A stretch of DNA of 64,000 bases from Eubacteriales bacterium. Lineage in GTDB: Bacteria; Bacillota; Clostridia; Lachnospirales; Lachnospiraceae. The stretch covers positions 1 to 64,000 of the forward strand of contig JAUNGV010000008.1 of the NCBI GenBank assembly GCA_030524225.1. The letters are read 5' to 3'. How positions within the stretch are numbered: position 1 is the stretch's first letter; the number at the start of each line of letters is the position of its first letter. The notes under the pieces were generated by a model, which saw only the letters and a list, made by a program, of their open reading frames with translations, was not told where the DNA came from and ran no database searches. The position numbers and the translations under genes were made by a program. This document shows, in pieces, positions 16,714 through 25,779 of this stretch.

Positions 16714-18012
16714 GTGAGCAAAACAGAGCAGAGTATCAGGCGTTTTCTGGAACGCCATTTTTTCTGGATCGCAGTGGCGGTTCTGATCTGGATTTCGGTT
16801 CTGATCCGGATGTCCCTGGCGGATACGACGGTCTCCTACGATTACACTTCTTTTGTCAAGTGTATTACCTCGTTCCGGGAAAACGGGCTCGCGGGAGGGC
16901 TCAGGATCGGGCTGGGGCTGTATTTTACTCCGTATAATCTGCTGCTGGCGCTGTTCGCGGTGCTGCCTTTTGCGGAGTATGACTGCATTGCATTTTCGAG
17001 CGGCGTTGCGGATTATGTGCTGGCGCTGTTTGCGGGGCTGACCGCTTACACTCTGCTGTGGCAGGAAAAGATGCGGGCGCATTTCCCGAAGGAGTACGCG
17101 ATGGCGCACGGTGCAGAAAAGGACGGACCGACCTCGGTGACGATGATTCTGCCGCAGGAGGAGAGGGAGGCGATGGTTCAAAAAGCGGCCTTCGTCTCCG
17201 TTCTCGTCGCGTTTCTGCCGGTGGTCTGGATGAACAGCGCCCTCTGGAAGCAGTGCGAGGGGATCTATGCGTGTTTCTGCATGATCAGTCTCTATTATCT
17301 GGTCAAAGAGAGGTGGAATGCGGCGTTTATCTGGTTTGGGATTGCGTTCACGATCAAGCTGCAGGTTATTTTCCTCCTTCCGCTCTATCTGGTGCTGTAT
17401 ATTTGTGGAAAACGGTTCAGCATTGCGAAGTTTCTGTGGATACCGGTGATTTATTTCATCGCGGGACTGCCTTCAGTGCTGGCGGGGCGCGATATCGTTG
17501 AGACGTATACGGTATATTTCCGTCAGACGAGCGCGTTTCACCGCATGACGTTCAATTATCCGAATGTGTATCAGTTCGCCCTGACGGATTACGCGACGTA
17601 TTCGCGGCCGGCGATTCTGTTTACTTTTGCGGTGATGGTCTGCGCGGCGTATTATCTGTTCCGGCATAAACGGAATATCGGGGGGCGGGAGATTCTTGGT
17701 CTGGCCGTCTGGTTTCAGTGGACATGCGTGATGTTCCTGCCCGCCATGCACGACCGCTACGATTATCCGGTGATGGTGTTGCTGACCGTCTATCTCTTCC
17801 TGTTTGAGAGAAAGAAGATCTGGATGGCCTTCGGGATGAATCTGATGGCGATTGAAGTGTACTGCAATTATCTGTATGACTTCACGCCTCTGCCGTTCGT
17901 GGTGCTGGCGGCCTTCAATCTCGTCTGTTACCTGCTTTTTAGCGGAATGCTGGCACAGCGCATGAGCGGCGGAAGAAGCGGCAAGGCGAAACTGCGGGAG
18001 GATGCGGCGTAG
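16714..18012 (+). CDS. Multi-spanning membrane protein, probable GT-C glycosyltransferase
   Basis: A 432-residue protein starting with GTG behind GGGAGGAAA. The first span follows a short basic N-terminus. About 9-10 hydrophobic segments are seen. The extracytoplasmic loop after the first span reads SYDYTSFVKCITSF, and MNSALWKQCEGIYACF resembles the WNxSxWGQxD region of GT-C mannosyltransferases. MFLPAMHDRYDYPV near the C-terminus resembles the HERYFYP motif of the same group. Transfer of a lipid-linked sugar outside the membrane is therefore likely. Acceptor and donor are unknown. Confidence 0.7.
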   Translation: MSKTEQSIRRFLERHFFWIAVAVLIWISVLIRMSLADTTVSYDYTSFVKCITSFRENGLAGGLRIGLGLYFTPYNLLLALFAVLPFAEYDCIAFSSGVADYVLALFAGLTAYTLLWQEKMRAHFPKEYAMAHGAEKDGPTSVTMILPQEEREAMVQKAAFVSVLVAFLPVVWMNSALWKQCEGIYACFCMISLYYLVKERWNAAFIWFGIAFTIKLQVIFLLPLYLVLYICGKRFSIAKFLWIPVIYFIAGLPSVLAGRDIVETYTVYFRQTSAFHRMTFNYPNVYQFALTDYATYSRPAILFTFAVMVCAAYYLFRHKRNIGGREILGLAVWFQWTCVMFLPAMHDRYDYPVMVLLTVYLFLFERKKIWMAFGMNLMAIEVYCNYLYDFTPLPFVVLAAFNLVCYLLFSGMLAQRMSGGRSGKAKLREDAA

Positions 18013-18401
18013 CGGCAGGAGATTGGCGCGCGGAAACAGAGCAGATGCCGCGGCAAAGGCGCAGTAAAGGCGTAGAACCGTCAGATGGCGGTGGAGATAC
18101 CGCGCGCGGAAACAGAGCAGACGCAGAACCAGAAGACGGCGGCAGGAGATTTTGTGTGGAAATAGCACAGCTGCGACAAATTCCATTGCGGTAAAGCCAC
18201 ACGGTCCGCGTTGCGGTGCTGCGGAAAAAATGGTAAAGTAAATCGGAAACAGTTTAATGATTCTGTACGAAAAACGACGGGCGTAAGAGGTGGACTGAGG
18301 TGTCATGCCGAAAGGCTGCTTTGGATGAGAGCGTGGAAAAACATGCTGATTGTGGAACGCCGGAGATGAACCGGGCGGCGTATCCTGTCATGGAGGAAGG
18401 A
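18013..18401 (+). other. Intergenic stretch with repeats and a weak promoter
   Basis: The 20-mer GCGCGCGGAAACAGAGCAGA occurs at 18026-18045 and 18102-18121, and GGCAGGAGATT occurs at about 18014 and 18144. A possible promoter TTGCGG-17 bp-TAAAGT lies at 18211-18239. An in-frame GTG upstream of the next gene (18300) has no ribosome site. No gene was recognised here. Confidence 0.55.
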
Positions 18402-20021
18402 ATGAACCAGTTGACGCAGTCTGAGAGAACAACGGTGTGGAGGCGGAGAGGATTTTATCTTCTGGTAGCGCTCTCCTTTCTGATGATTCTCTTTTTTAAT
18501 TTACTGACGCCGATGATGATGGATGATTTCAGCTACGGCGCGCAGGTGCGGGGAGCGGACTCTCTCTGGGATCTGATCCTGCAGGAGAGAAACCAGTATC
18601 TGACATGGAACGGCCGGTCTGTCGTTCATATGATTCTGCGCTGCTTTCTGCTCGCACCGACTGCGTTGTTCAAGGTGGCGAACAGTCTTGTGTTTCTCCT
18701 TCTTTCCTATTTGATCTATGACAATATCGAAGGGCGCGGCGCTTACGACTGCTTTGTCTGGCTGCTGGTGCAGGCGGGGCTGTGGCTCTTTGCGGTTGAC
18801 TTTGCGCAGACGGTGCTCTGGGAGACCGGAGCGTGCAATTACCTCTGGGGAACGACGATTATTCTTTCGTTTATGACGGCGCTGCGGAGGCGCTGCGGGA
18901 AGGAGAGCGGGAGTGCAGGCGGACCCCGGTGCGGTATGGCAGAGCGAAAGTCCGGAGAGGCTGCGGGGAGCAGATCATGGCGCGATGCGGCGGTGGCCGT
19001 CGGCTTCTTTTTCTTCGGGGTGATCGCAGGCTGGTGCAATGAGAACACGTCCGGCGGCTCGCTCCTGTTCGTACTGGTACTGTTGGGACAGGCGTTGTAC
19101 GGCCGCAGAAAGGCGGTGTATCCGGAGGGCAAAACAGCGGAAAGGAAGCGGACGGCGCAGGGGCTGTGCGGGGCGAGATTCCCATGGTTCCTGGCGACGG
19201 CGGCGGCCGGAAATCTGACCGGTCTGCTGATCATGGTATCCGCGCCGGGCAACGCGATCCGGGCGTCATTCTCCGAGGAGAATTACACAGGGCTGATCGG
19301 TATGATTGCCAGAGTGCAGAAGGTGACGCTGAATCTCAGGGATCAGTTTGAGGTGCTGCTGGGCGTTCTGGTCGTGACTGCGGTGATCGCTCTGCTGCAG
19401 CGCCGGCCGCTGCGCGCTCTCCGGAGGCAGGGACTGTACGCGTTTCTTTTTCTGGCAACCTCCTATGCGCTGATCCTGACTGCCGAGACACAGGCGAGAG
19501 CCTTCTTCGGGGCGGGGATTTTCCTGCTGATTGCCTGTATCCAGGGGCTGCGGGATGTCTGCGAAACGGAGCGGGGGGCGGCGTCCACAATATCCGGGGC
19601 GATGGAGCGCCGGGGCGTGCAGAAGCCGGACAGCGGCCTCGTTATGCCGGAATCCCAGGCGGCAGGAGCCGGGGCGGGCGGAGGAATCGCAGTCCGGGCC
19701 GCTGTGTACGGAGCGCTGGGCGTTCTGCTGCTGGAGCTGTTTTTTACCTATGTGGACTGCGGGACGAATCTCGGGCGCATTTACCGGGAGTGCCGGGAGC
19801 GGGAGACTCTGATCGAACAGGCGCGGGAAAATGGCGAGGACGCCGTGACGGTGGCGCAGCTGCGTCCCGCGTTTGAGAATCGCTACAGCGCGGCGTATGA
19901 CGGGGATCTTAAGGAGGATCCCGGTTACTGGACGAATGTGGCGATGGAGGATTACTTCGGCGTGAGCAGCATCAGTGCGCTGGAGCGTGAGCAGTGGGAA
20001 GAGGCGGGAGGCGGAGAATGA
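18402..20021 (+). CDS. DUF6056-like polytopic membrane protein
   Basis: A 539-residue membrane protein with about 10-12 spans. A conserved early motif MMMDDFSYG follows span 1. ETGACNYLWGTTI, AGWCNENTSGG and MVSAPGNAIRA are the other recurring marks of this glycan-locus family. It is a paralogue of the disrupted gene at 24117. GGAGGAAGGA selects 18402. The role is not known; GT-C-like sugar transfer is often suspected. Hydrophilic inserts near residues 170-200 and 385-420 have the repeat-like composition seen elsewhere in the window. It ends in a 4-nt overlap with the next start. Confidence 0.7.
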   Translation: MNQLTQSERTTVWRRRGFYLLVALSFLMILFFNLLTPMMMDDFSYGAQVRGADSLWDLILQERNQYLTWNGRSVVHMILRCFLLAPTALFKVANSLVFLLLSYLIYDNIEGRGAYDCFVWLLVQAGLWLFAVDFAQTVLWETGACNYLWGTTIILSFMTALRRRCGKESGSAGGPRCGMAERKSGEAAGSRSWRDAAVAVGFFFFGVIAGWCNENTSGGSLLFVLVLLGQALYGRRKAVYPEGKTAERKRTAQGLCGARFPWFLATAAAGNLTGLLIMVSAPGNAIRASFSEENYTGLIGMIARVQKVTLNLRDQFEVLLGVLVVTAVIALLQRRPLRALRRQGLYAFLFLATSYALILTAETQARAFFGAGIFLLIACIQGLRDVCETERGAASTISGAMERRGVQKPDSGLVMPESQAAGAGAGGGIAVRAAVYGALGVLLLELFFTYVDCGTNLGRIYRECRERETLIEQARENGEDAVTVAQLRPAFENRYSAAYDGDLKEDPGYWTNVAMEDYFGVSSISALEREQWEEAGGGE

Positions 20022-21130
20022 CGACGCCGGATAAAATTATCATAGGAGCGGGATTGTACGGACTCTATGCCGCCCGCCTCTGCGTGCGCAGAGGCGAGAG
20101 TGTTGTGATTCTCGAATGTGATCCTGCGCCGTTCTGCCGTGCGACCTATATCAATCAGGCGCGTGTCCATATGGGATATCATTATCCGAGGAGTCTCTCG
20201 ACAGCAATGAAGAGTGCCGGTTATTTCCGGCGTTTCTGCGAGGACTTTTCGTTTTGTATTGAGAAGTCGTTTCGTCAGATCTACGCGACGAGCCGGGAGT
20301 TTTCGTGGACGAATGCGGAGCAGTTCGCATCATTCTGCCGTGCGGCGGGAATCCGGTGCGAGGAGCTGCCCGCCCCTGCCTTTTTCCGGAAGGGAATGTG
20401 CGACGGGGCGTTTCTGACCGAGGAGTACACGTACGATGCGCTGCTGCGGGAACTGGAAACCAGTCCGAAGGCAGAGCTGCTGTGCGGCGTGCAGATTGAC
20501 AGAATTCTGCGGCAGGCGGAGACATTTTCGGTTTCTCTCTCGGATGGGAGACAGTTTGAGACTCCGTATCTGCTCAATGCGACCTATGCTTCGGCGAATC
20601 AGATTCTCGATATGGTGGAGGGAATTGAGGAGCAGCAGAAACGCCTGTTCGAGATCAAGTACGAGCTGTGTGAAATTATTTTAACGCGGTCCGGGGAGTT
20701 CCTGCGTGATGTCGGACTGACGGTGATGGACGGTCCGTTTTTCTCCATTATGCCCTTCGGAAAAACGGGGTATCACTCGCTCACGGCGGTGGCATTTACG
20801 CCTCATATGACCTGCCGCGATCGTTTCCCCTCGTTTCCGTGTCAGGAGGGAACAGACTGCACGCCGCAGCGCCTGCGCAACTGCGACAGCTGCCCGAACC
20901 GGCCGGAGAGCGCGTGGCCGTACATGGATCATCTGGCGCGCAAGTATATGAAGGAGGAGTATTGCTTCACCTATGAGAGGTCGCTCTTTTCCATGAAGCC
21001 GATTCTGAAGGCTTCCGAGGTGGATGACTCGAGACCGACGGCGATCCGGGTGAACTCTCAGACACCGCGGATGGTGAGTGTTTTATCAGGTAAGATCAAC
21101 ACGGTCTATGATCTGGATGAATATCTGTAA
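20018..21130 (+). CDS. FAD-dependent oxidoreductase of a surface-glycan locus
   Basis: A 370-residue flavoprotein with an N-terminal Rossmann motif IIGAGLYGLYAARL and VVILECDPAPF for FAD binding. INQARVHMGYHYPRSLST is an active-site loop typical of DAO-like proteins in glycan clusters. A CNCDSCPN-like Cys-containing region (LRNCDSCPNRPESAW) is near residue 300. The start ATG overlaps the preceding stop (ATGA). It resembles DadA-type enzymes and distantly UDP-galactopyranose mutase. The reaction cannot be named from sequence alone. Confidence 0.72.
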   Translation: MTTPDKIIIGAGLYGLYAARLCVRRGESVVILECDPAPFCRATYINQARVHMGYHYPRSLSTAMKSAGYFRRFCEDFSFCIEKSFRQIYATSREFSWTNAEQFASFCRAAGIRCEELPAPAFFRKGMCDGAFLTEEYTYDALLRELETSPKAELLCGVQIDRILRQAETFSVSLSDGRQFETPYLLNATYASANQILDMVEGIEEQQKRLFEIKYELCEIILTRSGEFLRDVGLTVMDGPFFSIMPFGKTGYHSLTAVAFTPHMTCRDRFPSFPCQEGTDCTPQRLRNCDSCPNRPESAWPYMDHLARKYMKEEYCFTYERSLFSMKPILKASEVDDSRPTAIRVNSQTPRMVSVLSGKINTVYDLDEYL

Positions 21131-21149
21131 ATACGGGAGTGAGGGGACT

Positions 21150-22094
21150 ATGCCAAGAGAGAGTAAATTCGTGTCCGCCGTCATGTATCTGCACAACGAC
21201 GAGGCTCGGATCGAGGCGTTTCTGTCGATGGTGACGAAGGCGCTGGCAGAAGGATTTGAGAAGTACGAGCTGATTTTTGTCAACGATGCGTCTGCGGACG
21301 CGAGCGTGGCGCGGCTTTATGAGTTTTTTTCAGAGCATCAGATGGATGGACAGATGGTCAGTATCATCCAGATGAGCCATTTTCAGGGACTGGAGGCGGC
21401 GATGAACGCGGGGCGGGATCTTGCCATTGGGGATTTTGTCTATGAGTTCGATGATCTGTGTGTTGACTATGAACCCGGGGTGCTGGACGTCGTCTACCGG
21501 AGAATGCTGGAGGGATTCGATATTGTGGCGGCATGCAGCGACGGGAGACCGAGGCTGACCTCGGCGCTCTTCTACGAGCTGTATAACAGTGTGAGTCATG
21601 ACGGCGGCAAGATCGGCCCGGAGGCATTCCGGATTCTCTCCCGGCGAGCAATCAATCGTGTTAAGACGCTGGGCTCTTATATTCCATACCGCAAGGCCGT
21701 CTACCGCAACTGCGGATTGAATGCGGATACGGTGATCTACCGGAGCACAATGGGACCGGGGAAGAAGACGGTTCACACGAACCAGACGGAGCGGGCGTCG
21801 CTGGCAGTAGATTCCTTCATCTATTTCACCGATATTCTGGAAAAAATATCACTCTGGGTCAGCGCTCTGTTTCTTGGCATTACAATTTTTATGGCGGGCT
21901 ATATCCTGTATGAGTATTTCGGAGCGGATCAGCCTGTCGAGGGGTGGCTTTCGACGATGGGATTTCTCTCGCTCGGATTTATGGGCGTGTTTATGCTGCT
22001 GACGATTGTGCTGAAATATCTGTCGCTTTTGCTGAATCTGATTTTTAAGCGTCAGCGCTATCTGATTGCGGGCGTGGAGAAAATCGTTCATTGA
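21150..22094 (+). CDS. GT2 glycosyltransferase with C-terminal membrane spans
   Basis: A 314-residue GT-A enzyme. The nucleotide-sugar site is FVNDASADASVARL, the DXD-like site is YEFDDLCVDYEPG, and ATG-proximal SAVMYLHNDEARI replaces the usual PVYNE. Two spans lie near residues 225-250 and 265-290. It probably forms a polyprenyl-phosphate sugar. The start at 21150 follows GAGTGAGGGG. It lies 19 nt after the FAD gene and 47 nt before the next GT2. Confidence 0.82.
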   Translation: MPRESKFVSAVMYLHNDEARIEAFLSMVTKALAEGFEKYELIFVNDASADASVARLYEFFSEHQMDGQMVSIIQMSHFQGLEAAMNAGRDLAIGDFVYEFDDLCVDYEPGVLDVVYRRMLEGFDIVAACSDGRPRLTSALFYELYNSVSHDGGKIGPEAFRILSRRAINRVKTLGSYIPYRKAVYRNCGLNADTVIYRSTMGPGKKTVHTNQTERASLAVDSFIYFTDILEKISLWVSALFLGITIFMAGYILYEYFGADQPVEGWLSTMGFLSLGFMGVFMLLTIVLKYLSLLLNLIFKRQRYLIAGVEKIVH

Positions 22095-22141
22095 GACGTC
22101 GCGCCGGAAGTATGCGGAGTGTTGACGGAAAAGGAGAGGAA

Positions 22142-22927
22142 ATGACGCTCAATATTATTTTTCCCGTATTGAATGAACAGCTGCGCCTGCGTGCAGGAAT
22201 TGAAAAGACCATCCGTTATATGGAGCATTACTGTGAAAAGTATGGACGGATTGCGTATCAGTGCACGATTGCGGACAATGGTTCGGATGACGGGACGCCG
22301 CAGATTGCCCGCGAACTGGAGCGGCGTCACCCGGATGTGGTGCGATATCTGCGCATCGAGGAGCGCGGCGTCGGGATTGCTTTCCGGACGGGAGTGGAGC
22401 AGAATACCTGCGACATTGTGGGGACGATGGATATCGATCTCTCGACGGATATTGTCAATCTGGGACGGACGATCCAGCTTTTTATGAAAAATCCAGAGCT
22501 CCAGTACGTCAATGCGACGCGTTTTCACAAAAAATCGAAGACCGAAGGACGCAGATGGTATCGCAAAATTACGTCTGCGGGACTTGTCTTTCTGCTCAGG
22601 GCAAACTTCCATATGAAAGCGTCGGACGCGATCTGTGGCTTTACATTTCTGCGGAGCGAGACGGCCAGATCGCTCGTCGCCGAGTGCAGCGACGATACGG
22701 GATGGTTTTACATGATTGAGCTGCTGCTTCGCGCGGAGCGAAGAGGTGTGAAAATTTATGATATGCCGGTGCGCTTCACGGAGGATTACAATACGACAGT
22801 TAATGTGCCGAAGACAATCCGCAACTATCTCTCCCGCATCCGGGCGCTGAAAAGGGCCTTCCGTCAGGAGGAGAAGGAGGCAAAGACGCTGCAGGAGGAA
22901 GAGGAGATCTACCGGCGGGAGGTGTAG
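22142..22927 (+). CDS. GT2 glycosyltransferase, dolichyl-phosphate-mannose-synthase like, soluble
   Basis: A 261-residue GT-A enzyme without membrane spans. It shows IIFPVLNEQLRLRAG, IADNGSDDGTPQIA, GTMDIDLSTDIVNL (metal site) and ICGFTFLRSETARSL. The C-terminus is charged and probably coiled coil. Start chosen at 22142 behind AAAAGGAGAGG; a longer frame from 22091 lacks a site. The next gene's ribosome site overlaps its stop, so the pair with the aminotransferase gene is likely coupled. Confidence 0.84.
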   Translation: MTLNIIFPVLNEQLRLRAGIEKTIRYMEHYCEKYGRIAYQCTIADNGSDDGTPQIARELERRHPDVVRYLRIEERGVGIAFRTGVEQNTCDIVGTMDIDLSTDIVNLGRTIQLFMKNPELQYVNATRFHKKSKTEGRRWYRKITSAGLVFLLRANFHMKASDAICGFTFLRSETARSLVAECSDDTGWFYMIELLLRAERRGVKIYDMPVRFTEDYNTTVNVPKTIRNYLSRIRALKRAFRQEEKEAKTLQEEEEIYRREV

Positions 22928-22932
22928 AAACG

Positions 22933-24030
22933 ATGCTCAAACGAATCGATCTGACAAGGGATTTTGCACGGCACAGGCAGGAGTATCTCGCGGCAATCAC
23001 AGCAGTCTGCGAGGAGACGGCATTCTCCGGGGGTAAGTACGCCGACCGGTTTGATGAGGAATTCCGGGCGTATCTGGGGGCGGAGGCTGCGACAGGTGTC
23101 AATAACGGGACGAGCGCCCTGCAGCTGGCGATGCTGGCGCTCGGTGTCGGGCCCGGAGATGAGGTGATCGTTCCGGCCAATACATATATCGCAACGGCGT
23201 GGGGTGTGACGTACACGGGGGCGACGCCGGTGTTCGCGGACTGTACGCCGGACACATGGGAGATCGATGCGGAGAGCGTGCAGAAAAGGATCACGCCGCG
23301 CACAAAGGGCATTCTCGGCGTACATCTCTACGGACAGCCGTTTGATTTTGCCGCAGTCTCCGCGGTTGCGGAGCGCTGGGGACTCTTTGTGGCGGAGGAC
23401 TGCGCGCAGTCAGCCGGCGCGGAATTTGAAGGGAGAAAGACGGGGACGCTGGGGGAGATCGGGTGCTTCAGCTTCTATCCGGGCAAAAATCTCTATGCTT
23501 TCGGGGAAGGCGGTGCGGTGACGTCGAACAATCCCGCTTATATTGACAGGATTAATGTGTATAAAAATCAGGGATGCCGTGTCCGATACTACCATGAGAC
23601 AGTCGGATACAATATGCGTCTGGAGGGGATGCAGGGAGCGGTGCTTTCGGTGAGCCTGCATTACCTGGACGGATGGAATGAACGGCGCGCACAGATCGGC
23701 AGGAGATATGACGCGCAGATTACAAATCCATTGTTTCTGAAGCAGATGCACCCTGCAAATACGAAGCCGGTGTACCATCTCTATGAAGTACAGGTGCCGG
23801 ATCCGGAGCACTTTCTGGCTTATATGGAACAGAACGGGATCGAGTGTAATCGTCATTATCCGGTTCCCTGTCATCTGCAGGAGGCCTATGCGTCTCTCGG
23901 TTACCGAAAGGGAGACTGTCCAAATGCGGAGCAGTTGGCAGAGCACTGTGCGACATTGCCGCTGTTTCCGGAAATGACAGACGATGAGGCGGCGTTGGTG
24001 ATTGAGAAGTGCAATGCATACCGGGGATAA
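22933..24030 (+). CDS. DegT/DnrJ/EryC1-family sugar aminotransferase
   Basis: A 365-residue PLP enzyme that aminates a nucleotide-linked keto sugar. Conserved parts are NNGTSALQLAMLAL, VIVPANTYIATAW, VAEDCAQSAGAEF and the Schiff-base Lys185 in SFYPGKNLYAFGEGG. GYNMRLEGMQGAVL and RHYPVPCHLQ follow. Unlike rfbH in the same locus, the lysine is kept, so this is a normal aminotransferase. It implies that an amino sugar, perhaps 3- or 4-amino-deoxy, is also built here. The partner keto-sugar producer is not obvious in the window unless it uses the CDP-4-keto-6-deoxyglucose branch. Confidence 0.9.
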   Translation: MLKRIDLTRDFARHRQEYLAAITAVCEETAFSGGKYADRFDEEFRAYLGAEAATGVNNGTSALQLAMLALGVGPGDEVIVPANTYIATAWGVTYTGATPVFADCTPDTWEIDAESVQKRITPRTKGILGVHLYGQPFDFAAVSAVAERWGLFVAEDCAQSAGAEFEGRKTGTLGEIGCFSFYPGKNLYAFGEGGAVTSNNPAYIDRINVYKNQGCRVRYYHETVGYNMRLEGMQGAVLSVSLHYLDGWNERRAQIGRRYDAQITNPLFLKQMHPANTKPVYHLYEVQVPDPEHFLAYMEQNGIECNRHYPVPCHLQEAYASLGYRKGDCPNAEQLAEHCATLPLFPEMTDDEAALVIEKCNAYRG

Positions 24031-24116
24031 CGGGCGGAGATGGACGCACCGGGATGATGAAAGTAAGGTTGCGAACCTAAAGGAAGATAGAACGCGGAAA
24101 TGGAGGAAACAGACAG

Positions 24117-25676
24117 ATGCAGAATAGTCCGAATCCCAAAACAGCACAGGAAGACGGAGTGATTCGCAGATTGGTGGAGAATCAGCGTCTCTTTTGGAAC
24201 GTACACAGAATTTCCATTCTGCTGACGGTACTTTATTTTGCGAGTCTGATTCCGCTGCTTGTGATTGCGCAGTACAATTATGCGGGAGCGGACGACTATT
24301 CCATCGGGGCGGACTGCCATGCCGTGTGGGAGTAGACGCACAATGTGTTTGCGGTTCTCTGGCAGGCGGTGCTCATTGCAGCCGATGATTTCCTGCACTG
24401 GATGGGGTATTTTACGGCGATCTTTATGATGGCGCTTCAGCCGGGAATTTTTGGGGAACATGTCTATGCGGCGACGCCGTGGATCATGTTAGGGGCATTG
24501 ACATTCGGAACGATGTATATGCTGCGTGCTCTTTTTGTTAAGGCGCTCGGTATGCCGCGGGATTTGTGCCGCTGTGTGACGATGATACTTTTGCTTATGA
24601 CGGTGCAGTGTTTGGTAGGGCGCAATGAAGCGTTGTACTGGTACTGCGGAGCAGTCAACTATACTTTTTTCTATGGTATCGCTTTGTTCTATCTTGGAAC
24701 GCTCCTCTCAGCGGTTTATGATAAAGCGCGGTGGAAAAGAAGGTGTGATCTGGTGCTGGCCTGCTTTCTCGGAATTATGGTAGGGGGCGGCAACTATATG
24801 ACGGCGCTTACGGTCGCGATTGTCGTGGCGTCGGCTGTGATCCTGATGATTTGTCAGAAAGCGCTCTTTCGTCTGCGTGCTTTGCTGTTACCGATCGCAT
24901 GTTTTGCGGCGGCATTTGCGGCGAGCTGTCTTGCGCCCGGAAACGCATACCGCTCGGAGATCACGCAGGGGATGGGAGCAGTTAAAGCGGTGTTTGTTTC
25001 TCTCTACTATTTCTTTGATTACTGTGTGAGTGACTGGACGACATGGGCGGTTCTGGCTGGCTTTCTGCTGATGATTCCGTTTATCTGGAAGATGGTGCGA
25101 AGTACGGATTTTCCGTTTCCGTTTCCGCTGCTTACCCTGCTGTTTGGCTACGGTCTGACGAGCGCGAATGTGACGCCGCCTCTCTATGCGATCGGGAATA
25201 TCGGAGCGGGGCGACTGCAGGCCCTCTTCTTCATGCAGTATCTGCTTCTGATGACGCTTTGCATGGTTTATGCACTGGGATGGCTCTCGAAATATTTGGA
25301 GAAGCGGCAGAAAGAGAGGGGAGTGCGGGCAGAAGATAAGAATCTCTCTTACCCGGCGTTTGTCGCGACGGCTGCGCTGGCGGTATTTATAATATTCGCT
25401 TCCGCGCTCTGCGTATATGTCGATCCGTATTATTACACGGCCTCTTCGGCGGTGACGGATCTGATGAACGGATCAGCGAAGGCATACGGCGAGGCGTATG
25501 AGGAGAGGGTGAGTCAGCTGAAGGATCCTGATGTCAGTGAGGTGATCTTTGAACCGCTGCCTGCAGAGCCGGAATTGCTGTTTTTCTCCGATATCACAGG
25601 CTCGATGGATTCGTGGGAGAACAGGGCGATTGCACGGTTCTACGGGAAGGAATCCGTAGTGGTGGAGGGAAGATAG
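24117..25676 (+). pseudogene. DUF6056-like membrane protein gene split by one in-frame amber codon
   Basis: The frame opens at an ATG behind GGAGGAAA, is stopped by TAG at 24333-24335 (residue 73), then continues open in the same frame to 25676. The two parts join into one protein of about 519 residues, matching the paralogue at 18402: ADDYSIGADCH, then WYCGAVNYTFFYG, GGGNYMTALT and CLAPGNAYRS. There is no frameshift or deletion. The downstream GTG at 24345 lacks a ribosome site. So the locus is a recent pseudogene, a read-through gene or a sequencing error. It is the last gene before the strong terminator at 25684. Confidence 0.8.
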
Positions 25677-25683
25677 CAGCTGT

Positions 25684-25737
25684 AAAAAATCCTGCCGCAA
25701 TTGGTGATGTAAACCGGTTGCGGCAGGATTTTTTGTT
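25684..25737. terminator. Strong bidirectional terminator
   Basis: Arms AAAAAATCCTGCCGCAA and TTGCGGCAGGATTTTTT form a 17-bp perfect stem with A- and T-runs on both sides. It ends the plus-strand glycan unit and also serves the minus-strand lipoprotein gene, whose stop is 40 nt away. Confidence 0.92.
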
Positions 25738-25779
25738 GTTATGAAAAATTTTAGGCGATTCTTTGATAATGCTGACAGG

